The notes beneath the pieces were generated by a model. It saw nothing but the letters and a program-made list of their open reading frames with translations. It did no database searches and had not been told where the DNA came from. Shown here piece by piece: positions 56,901 to 64,000 of a DNA stretch of 64,000 nt; the first letter of the stretch is position 1, and every line of letters starts with the position of its first letter. The position numbers and the translations under genes were made by a program. The stretch is from Ignelater luminosus (lineage: Eukaryota; Arthropoda; Insecta; Coleoptera; Elateridae): NCBI GenBank assembly GCA_011009095.1, contig VTPC01003925.1:186001-250000 (forward strand). The letters run 5' to 3'.

Positions 56901-58567
56901 CTTAAATGTTCTTTAAATCCTGGAATATCTTGATTTAAGTTAAACATGCCTTGAACAGTGATTTTAATTTGATTATCGGTAAGATGCGGAAAGGCAGATC
57001 TAAGCAACGCAGCTGTGAAGTCTTGAATATATAACACATTATCAGCAGGAGGTCCCAATTGGCAATTCAATCTTCCAGCTTCTACCAACGCGAATATATA
57101 AGCCAATATTGTAGCATGCATCGAAAGTCCAGCTGTATGAGAAGTATCAGTCACAACAGAGAAAATATGCTGCAATATGTCTGTAAGGTAAGTCTGGTAG
57201 AAGCTGGGTGCTGCCTGTTCGTGTTGTTCAATATTTTGCAGTAATTTCAATAAGATTTGCAAACCAGTATCAGCCACATTTCTCATAGTATGTTTAAAAG
57301 CCCAAATTATACTGTCCAGAACCAGCTTGAACTGTGCGGGTGGTATACTTAGAAATGCAGGGAAGCAATGGTTATTTACTGCTTGTAATAAAAGGAAAAA
57401 GTTTGTCCTGTATTCTGGGTATTCTTCAAAGTCTTTATTTATCATGGCTAAGGTACATTCAAAGACTGCATCAAATATCTTTGGTACCTAAAACACACAA
57501 TTTTGCAAATTAATTTAACATAATCATGATACATATACTAAATTGAATAAATTGAAAAGTCTTACCTCAGATGTAATATGGCTTTCGAGTTTATTAACAA
57601 TAGTTGCCATTGCACTCAAGACTTCAGGTTCACGAGCAGATGGCACAGCCGTTCTTTGATAATCTAGCAGCACAGCATCCAGAAGTGGTGGTATAAAGTT
57701 CTCAAGGACCATTACATGATCATTAGAACGTGATATCCAATCCGAGATCAATTTTAATGTTTCTTTCTTCACAACACGCATGCTTTTTATAAGTGGTTGC
57801 TTCGTGACTTGTTCACCATTTATTGCAATAGCCGCCGTAATATTTTCAGACATAACCTTTAAATTAAGATTTGTATTTTTCCAATTTATTCGTTATTAAA
57901 TAAAAATGATTAAAACTTACTTTATATACATTAAGCATGTCAAGATAAATTCGTCCTAACTGTACAACATATGCATGATTCAAAGCTTTGCAAGCTCGAA
58001 CATTTGTTTTTAAAATACTGCCCAATTGTTTAACAACGTCTATTTCCTTTAAAACATCAACATTTTTACTGGCTTGACATATTATATCATCCCAGACCTA
58101 AATAAAACACACATTGAGACAAAAACATAAAAGAAAAGTATCACTAATACAAACCTGATTTGGCAAGAGCATATATTTTTCAATTAAAGCTTCCTGCGTG
58201 GCTGTATCGACTTGGGCAGATATCATATAGCCAACGGCTTCATAAAATGTATGGACTTGCTGCGTTTGAAGGTCACAAATAATTGTTGAAATGGACGCCA
58301 ATATATCTTCGATGAAAGGACCAGATTCGCCAATCTGAGTAGTAACAAAATGCCTTCTGCATTTTAATGCAATTTTAATGAAAGTATCACAAGCCATGTC
58401 TTGGACACCATCATGCGTTTCATGCATGAATTCAAACAATTTATTCACAACAGTTTTTAGAAATTTCCAGTGTGCCCTTAGAAATCTAGGATACTGTCCC
58501 ACAACATACATAATATTGGAAGCAATAATGGCTTTGTTGTCTTTACCGCGTTTCTGCTCACATAAAC
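53784..58567 (-). CDS. Xpo1: exportin-1 (CRM1), C-terminal half, five exons
   Basis: Exons in transcript order are 58567-58155, 58097-57921, 57856-57566, 57487-56879 and 53930-53784. All junctions are GT-AG and in frame, giving 544 residues plus a split codon. Exportin-1 is the nuclear export receptor that binds leucine-rich export signals together with Ran-GTP. The protein matches the CRM1 family closely throughout: [119 protein letters not shown] and the end [11 protein letters not shown]. The Cys in LCEQ (codon at 58560-58562) is the residue equivalent to human Cys528, the leptomycin B target. The first half, including the Ran-binding CRIME domain, is missing because the gene runs off the right edge. 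Confidence 0.97.
54727..55765. repeat. outer inverted repeat enclosing a MITE
   Basis: The left arm (about 54732-54775) contains AAGCTTAATTTATAGATTGA, CATACTGGAAACGGAAATGC. The right arm (about 55708-55752) is its reverse complement with few mismatches (TTGCGTTTCCGTTTCTAGTA and onward). The arms are about 45 bp and lie nearly 1 kb apart. This may be an older DNA transposon into which the inner MITE inserted. Confidence 0.75.
55196..55677. mobile_element. Harbinger-like MITE
   Basis: The ends are AGGCTGATTTATAAAA and TTTTATAAATCAGCCT, perfect inverted copies of 16 bases. Similarity continues through a CAGTCGCAGTCG(T/C)TGACG-type segment. Each end is flanked by TTA, a 3-bp target duplication typical of PIF/Harbinger elements. 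There is no coding frame. Internal copies of TTTATAAAAT and GCAACATGC are seen. Confidence 0.8.
56365..56735 (+). repeat. dispersed repeat, copy 2
   Basis: This matches 18110-18400 in the opposite orientation. It carries an internal duplication: a block with TTTTTTGATATC, GGGAACATGGTCAAAATGGC and CAAAATTTGAAAA occurs at about 56500-56555 and again at about 56615-56670. Confidence 0.7.
56879..57487 (-). CDS. Xpo1: exportin-1 coding exon (penultimate)
   Basis: This exon encodes 203 residues from [20 protein letters not shown] to [13 protein letters not shown]. It is phase 0 on both sides, with a GTAAGT donor (complement at 56873-56878). It covers the last HEAT repeats. Confidence 0.96.
57566..57856 (-). 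CDS. Xpo1: exportin-1 coding exon
   Basis: This exon encodes 97 residues, [20 protein letters not shown] to KLESHITSE. It is phase 0 on both sides. The residues match the HEAT region after the export-signal groove. Confidence 0.96.
57921..58097 (-). CDS. Xpo1: exportin-1 coding exon
   Basis: This exon encodes 59 residues, [20 protein letters not shown] to [13 protein letters not shown]. It is too short to show as a long open frame and was placed by its match to the family and by splice sites. Confidence 0.95.
58155..58567 (-). CDS. Xpo1: exportin-1 coding exon (first in the window)
   Basis: This exon begins with the last two bases of a split Gly codon, then [11 protein letters not shown]. 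It includes the NES-groove helices and the reactive Cys. It ends LLPNQ before GTTTGT. The upstream exon is not in the window. Confidence 0.96.
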
Positions 58568-59594
58568 CTTGAAACAGAATCAATTTGCATTTAATCATTA
58601 TTGCTAACAAAATCTAGAATATGATGTATACACGTATATATCATATAATAGGTAACAATTATAATAATAGGAAATTTCAAAACAAACTTCAAAGTGGTTA
58701 CCGATAAACAATTAATTGACCTGGCTAAGGTGCCTGCCTTAACAAGAGTGCCATCTTCAAAATACATTGCAGGATATTCAAAAATTCACAAAGCTTCAGT
58801 TACAAAACATTTCATTCCAGGTTGATTTAGATCCTGATCGGCCATGACTAAGATTCACCCTATTTAAATTAATGACGATAACCATAACCACAGAATCTGT
58901 TATGACTTGTTATTTTTAAGAAATTCATAATTCTAAGGAGCTTTAAATAATTTTGAAATTATGCATATCAGATTGATATGAATATTTTTTAAACTGTATA
59001 TGGGGTTTGTATGGTAAAAAGCAACATAAAACCTCTGGTTAACTGCCAACAGTGGCCAACCAGCATCTGAATGAATTAGGTAAAATTTCTCATTATTTTC
59101 AATATGTATGCAGGGTTCAGACTACATTTCAAAACAAATTCCCAACTTTTCCAGAATTTCCACAAAATTTTCCTGAAAATTCCATGTACCTATTCAAAGG
59201 TCAATACAAACCAGGACTCTTACTTTACTCAGTGTGATTTACACAATTGTTCAAATAAAAACAAATTCATAACTATTAAACAAAACGCACGATCGTTGTG
59301 ACCTCTATTAAAAATTAAAGAAATATGAAAATGAACAGTACTACTGTGATAACAGTGAAGCACATATCAGAAGGATACAGAAAGTTGTAAAATCATCATA
59401 TCTGGAAATTTATTGTTAGTTCTGGCAACAATGGGTTGCAGCTGTTGGTCACCTGTTTTCTGCCTTATTTACAGAATTTAAAGTCACCTGTTGGTTTATG
59501 GTTTTTGCCAATAGCATATTTTCTAAAATCCAGATTTAAACAATTAAAATTGAGCAAAAATCACTCCAAGAATAATACTGTGTTTATTGGCAAC

Positions 59595-59776
59595 CAGAGT
59601 CGGCTCAAAGCATGTCAGCTCTGCAATGAGGTCCATAGGGGGATGCTCTAGTGGGCTCTGAAACACACACGAGGGTCCCCCTCGAGCTACAAACCAAACA
59701 TGCAGATCCCCTCCTAGGACTCCAAAAATGATATGATGGAGGATCCTAAAATGCCTGACATCCTGGGCTGGCCCTG
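59595..59776. mobile_element. hAT-like MITE (182 bp)
   Basis: The left end is CAGAGTCGGCTCAAAGCATG and the right end in reverse complement is CAGGGCCAGCCCAGGATGTC; both reach ATGTCAG. CAGGGCCGGCCC-type ends are typical of hAT elements. The 8 bases on each side (TTGGCAAC and TTGACATA) look like a decayed 8-bp target duplication. The element is far more GC-rich than its surroundings. Confidence 0.65.
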
Positions 59777-60060
59777 TTGACATAGTCAGTATTTTTGTTG
59801 TTGCTTGTTATATTTTTATTTATATTTTCCTAATTCAATGACATTTTCTCTATTAAACTCTTTTCTGGCGTTACTAGATTGTTCCTATTTTCCTGCTATG
59901 GTTTTGTATCAATTTATCATTGTTTTAAAACAAAAATCAATCAACTGTCTGATAAAACAAAACATTATTTCTGCAAACCATTGCATTTTTGTTTTCACGG
60001 CTTATCATGTTTTAGAATCTCCTTTTCAAGATACTGGATTTAGATCTATTTTTTAAAATA

Positions 60061-61840
60061 CAGTAAAACTTTTCTTAAGCAGACACCTGCCGTGTCTAAA
60101 GGAGGTAACATCAAATAAAAACAAAAAAATATATAAATTATGATTATTTATTTAAAAGCTCATCATATTTTATTAAAATTGTCATTTACTACAGATTGTT
60201 TAATATCTTTATATTTAGTATTTTGCAGATCTGGCTTTCCATTTGAGATATCAGTGAATTTGCTTTTTCTAAAGCAATAAAATTATTTGATTAAATAATA
60301 TAGGTTTCTAGGTCTTTTAGAGTGCACATATCTCATCGATACTTTTTATTTTTGAATTGTTTTTATTTTTATTACTATTGATATCATCTTCTGATTTGTC
60401 ATCGTTATCTTGATATTCACGCATTCATTGTCTGCGTCAACTTCATCTTCCACCCTGTCAGAATTATTTACCCCAAACCCAGTTTTTGCAAAACAGTTTT
60501 TTATTATTTCTGTTTACATTTTTCCCAAATGAGAGCATTAATGATTGTTGTGCTTTTCCAACTGCTAAAGTGAATCAGAATCATCCATACTTGATAACAG
60601 TTTTCACATTAAGAAACTTCCGTATTTAATTTTAATTTTTTAAGTATGCCTTGATCCAAAGGCTGGCAAAGTGCTGTCATAATCAGCGACAAAAGAATTA
60701 ATTCAACGTTTCCCAAAGAAACTACTAGTTGTAAGAGCCATTTGACACGCTAATATTTTTTGTACAATATTTCAATGTAAATTTAATTTAAGAAAATTTA
60801 AAAGCGTGTCATACAGATTTGTAAAATTTGATTTAAATTTTGTAGCAAAAATTGAGAATATTTAGAAAATCTTTCTATTTATTTGTTAAAAATGCGTTAT
60901 TAGAAGAATGCGACTTTCTGCAAACCACGCTCTAGGTGCTAACCTAACCTTTACTTTGTTTTCAAATTTGCTAATATTACTATCATTGTAGCAACACCAG
61001 CTCCAGTACAATATAGATTGATATCGTTTATATTCATTTTTAAGGTTTCAGGAGTTCGAATAGCCCGAATAACAACTTACGAAATTTTTAGGTTAGATAT
61101 TCTGTATATAGGAAATCTTACAGTCAGCTCTCTGACTATAAAGCTTTTTGTGTAATTTTGTTTTTACAGTTTTGAAATAAGTCACTTTCCTCAAGAATAT
61201 GTGATGTACGATTCTTTTATAAAAGATGTTTTTCTATGAGTAAAAATACATATTAAAACGCTTTTGGTTTTAACAAATTTTCTTTTTTGTTCTGAAATGT
61301 CGATTTCTGCATACCATTTAATTATTTCTTGTTTGTTAGTTAACTTTTTTATTTTACTCGCAAACATGTTAAATCCACAAAACAACAATTTCAACTGTAT
61401 CTACAAATTTTGTAGATATTCAACTTATGTATTTTAAATTTCTTAAAAGCTCAGCATCGTAAATTTATGTCATTAAAATTTATGGATGATAAACTTTTAA
61501 AAGATTAAGAAAAAAGTAATAAACCTTCTTTACTTTCTTTTGTCGATCAATTTTAAATAATTAATTATTAAGAATCAATTGCCAATTACTAAAAATTGGT
61601 TTAGATGTTTGACTGAAAATTTAATTCGAAATTCACCCTACCAGGTTGTTTAAAATTTTTCCTGCTGCCTATGAATTCTAAGTTAGAGAGAAAATAAGCC
61701 ACCATCAGAAAGAGAATTTTAAGAGCTTTTCCACAGTATATAGTTTGATATTATCTATAGTAAAGCTGTCACCTCCTTTAGGAGGACATACCTCTTGATT
61801 CCACAAATTGCATTATAAATAATTTACAGAAAGCTGCACC
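60061..61840 (-). pseudogene. Tigger/pogo transposon with broken transposase
   Basis: The left end CAGTAAAACTTTTCTTAAGC is a pogo/Tigger-type terminus followed by GCAGACACC. A matching but decayed block (CACCTCCTTTAGGAGGACA) lies near 61770. On the minus strand, about 61390-61200 encodes a helix-turn-helix-like start (KQEIIKWYAEIDISEQKRKF), and about 60690-60620 encodes CQPLDQGILKKLKL, the QPLDQG block near the third catalytic position of Tigger transposases. Many stops break the frame. Confidence 0.7.
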
Positions 61841-62379
61841 TCTATTACGTGGACATCTCTCATTCTTATGCTTATTCCGGAAAATTATCTGTTAAATTGA
61901 CAGTTTGCATTAGAAACAAGGCAAAATCATCAGTATATAGGTTATGTGTTGGCATGCATACTGGGAACTTAAATTTTAATGATTGCATGTTACTTATAGA
62001 AACCTTCAAATTTATGTACAAACTAATTTGACAAATATTTTTCTTTATATTTTATTATTTTGTTGTTATTTACTGTATCAATGTAGTTAGGTATATTCCT
62101 TTAAGATATTGAGTTTCAATCCTTATCTATCCTTTACATTCCTTAAATAAATTCAATTCTGAAATCTGAAAGAAATAATAAATTCTTTTTTTCATATTAT
62201 AAAAACATTTATTACAAAAAAATGCTCAAAGAATACCTAACAAATCAGTTGCAGTATTAACAGTGCAAATATTAAACTATTATGTAACAGTTTTAGTGTG
62301 ACTGTCATGATATTCTTATTTTTTTCCACATATTTTATCGACGATAACTTACGAGTTCGTCTTGTAATGCCTTAAGCGC

Positions 62380-62895
62380 CGTTTTACACAGCAATAAATT
62401 TTAACATAAATTTAAAAAAGAATTTTTACATAAATATTTTACACTGTTGCAAACGCATTTCGTACAAAATTTTTGACTAAATTTACATGTTAATATTTTC
62501 CGATATTTTCTGTAAAATTTTATAGAACCTGTTCTAAAAAATGGAAAAATTCCATCTCAAATATGCAGCAATATATGCGCAGAGTACCAGGACGCCAGTA
62601 TCACGTGAACGTTAAATATTATGGCTGTTATGGTATTTTATGTTGTGACATCGCGTCGTTCGTTTTACGAAAATTATTGTTCCGAGATTTTCGTAACTTC
62701 TAAACATAACCAAACATTACTAACAATTTAGGTTATGATTTCTTTCATGTTTATTTTGTCATCCAGAGATGTCACTAGCAAATTTGATTAAACACGCATG
62801 CGCCATTGAGAGATTTTACGTAAAATTATTATCAAGTAGCAAACAGTAAACAAAAATTTATGTTAAAATTTACTGCCGTGTAAAATGATGCTAAA
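62380..62895. mobile_element. long-TIR MITE (about 510 bp)
   Basis: The left end TTTTACACAGCAATAAATTT (about 62392) continues TAACATAAATTT. The right end in reverse complement is TTTTACACGGCAGTAAATTT continuing TAACATAAATTT. Agreement is about 30 of 32 bases, so this copy is fairly young. A weaker AGC..C match lies outside these arms, so the exact termini are open. There is no coding frame. Confidence 0.8.
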
Positions 62896-63227
62896 GTATG
62901 TATAAAATTTATTATGCAATACAAAATTAGCAAATTCAGTCATCAGTCTTAAACTTCAATGAAAAGAAGTTAATAATATAAAACAAATTTAGTAAAATAG
63001 TCTGGAATTATTATTTAAATGTAAATCTTGAGTAAATTTTCAGAATTCCTTTTATAATACAGAAGTTATTTTTTCATATTAAAAGAATATTTACATTTAT
63101 TTACCAACTACACAATTTTCCCTTATCAAAGGTAAAGATCAAATAAAAACTGATGTAATCTTCTGCAATACTTCAGTTATTCTTATTGTATTACTGCTGT
63201 ATTTGAAGCAGGGACTAGAACACTTTT

Positions 63228-63352
63228 GAAATAAAGGTTACGGTTCCGGTTTCGGTTCTACTTCCTTTAAAAATATGGGTTTAGGTTCCGGTTCCGGTTC
63301 TATGTGATTTAAAAATAAAGGTTCTGGTTCTGGTTCCAGAATTTTGTGGGTT
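63228..63352. repeat. GGTTCC-rich minisatellite, unit about 54 bp
   Basis: Three units each have GGTT(A/C)CGGTTCCGGTT(C) followed by TTTAAAAATA. Within a unit the hexamer GGTTCC repeats. It lies in the exportin-1 intron. Confidence 0.75.
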
Positions 63353-63417
63353 TCCTAAGGATTCAAATAAAAAAACATGTTAAATTGCAAAACTAAAATT
63401 TTGAAACTCTTTTAGCA

Positions 63418-64000
63418 TACAGCGTGTTCCAATTTCGATGCTCACTATTGGAATCTCGGAAATTGTAAGAGATACAAAGTCGGTTAAATTAGAAAAGTTT
63501 TGGCTATTTTGGAGATCAGTTTACTTATGCTTTTGTTTTTTCAAAAAAGTTCACGGCTTACTAGATATTTGCTAAAAACGAACATATTTATTTTCTTTTA
63601 TTTTCTTTCTTTATCTCAGAACGAGCAAAGATAGAAAAGAATAGCAAAGAGGATGTTTTAGAGAATTTACTTCTAAACACAAAAAAATTATTTTCGCAAT
63701 TGTCTTTTGTTTTATTTCGGCGGTGGAACGTAAATCCAAATTTTTTCTAATGGAACGACTACTTGATTTCCATATTACTGAACTGCAGGCCTTAAATGCT
63801 TTTCAGTGATACATGGTTTGACATAGCTATTCATTTGTTTTACCGAATTATAAGTGAAAAAAACTTTTCATCATAGTGTGCCATGACATCTAACACACAA
63901 AGTCGTCGAGTTTTATCAAAGCAATTCATTTGTTATGCAAAAATTGCTAAAACAAAATGAATACGCTTTTATGGGGCATTAGATGCTTAGTTGATGCTAT
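63418..64000. mobile_element. CAGTGT-type element, possibly running past the window edge
   Basis: The left end ACAGCGTGTTCCAATTTCGA is followed by TCTCGGAAA.TGTAAGAGATA and a CGGTTAAAT block, as in the element at 5908. The right end is not seen. Confidence 0.5.

Larger units (their letters stand above)
58568..64000 (-). other. exportin-1 intron (5' part), extends past the window edge
   Basis: No exon for the block before LCEQKRG was found in these 5.4 kb, so the intron is at least this long. Contents are a hAT-like MITE (59595-59776), a Tigger remnant (60061-61840), a long-TIR MITE (62380-62895), a GGTTCC-rich repeat (63228-63352) and a CAGTGT-type element (from 63418). Confidence 0.65.

Noticed and set aside
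62340..62392. Possible exportin-1 exon on the minus strand ending in a GTAAGT-like donor
   Set aside because: The peptide (ALQDEL) does not fit any exportin-1 block and the segment adjoins a MITE end.
58568..64000. Search for the upstream exportin-1 exon
   Set aside because: I looked on the minus strand for the conserved CWAIGSISG and HEEDEKRFLV blocks and found none; the exon must lie beyond the window.

Overview
This window looks like nuclear DNA of an insect. It is strongly AT-rich. It has split genes with GT-AG introns from 57 bp to 12 kb, much decayed transposon DNA, and two gene types typical of arthropods (Fuseless and a DUF4789 secreted protein). A beetle is plausible, but the sequence alone does not prove it. 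There is no bacterial operon structure, no CRISPR array, and no rRNA or convincing tRNA gene.

Four protein-coding genes can be supported. (1) A Fuseless-like eight-span membrane protein on the + strand, in four exons from 2741 to 25949. All splice phases agree and the protein is 407 residues. (2) A small secreted cysteine-rich DUF4789-type protein on the + strand, in four exons from 37645 to 38895, 188 residues. (3) An acylphosphatase-family protein on the + strand, in three exons from 44150 to 52250, 100 residues. It keeps the catalytic Asn but has Thr where the catalytic Arg should be. (4) The C-terminal half of exportin-1 (CRM1/XPO1) on the - strand, in five exons from 58567 down to 53784. 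Its 5' half lies beyond the right edge. Acylphosphatase and exportin-1 converge tail to tail about 1.5 kb apart. The four genes show no shared pathway; they are neighbours only.

The rest is intron and intergenic DNA rich in old repeats. Recognisable pieces are a mariner transposase pseudogene (about 24.0-24.65 kb) and a second mariner scrap (47.3 kb), two LINE reverse-transcriptase remnants (7.0 kb on -, 16.9 kb on +, the latter R1-like), and a Tigger/pogo transposase remnant (60.06-61.84 kb) with a separate Tigger-like MITE (41.76-42.33 kb). There are also hAT-like fragments (29.3, 40.4, 59.6 kb), a Harbinger-like MITE nested inside an outer inverted repeat (54.7-55.8 kb), several long palindromic MITE families (5.9, 28.1, 46.6, 48.6, 49.8, 62.4, 63.4 kb), and two degenerate tandem arrays in Fuseless intron 1 (8.1-9.0 kb and 12.0-13.0 kb).

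I did not find a clearly new biological system. The items most worth a second look are the fourfold internal repeat of the Fuseless protein, the Arg-to-Thr change in the acylphosphatase active site, the two degenerate tandem arrays, and the nested inverted-repeat structure inside the last exportin-1 intron.
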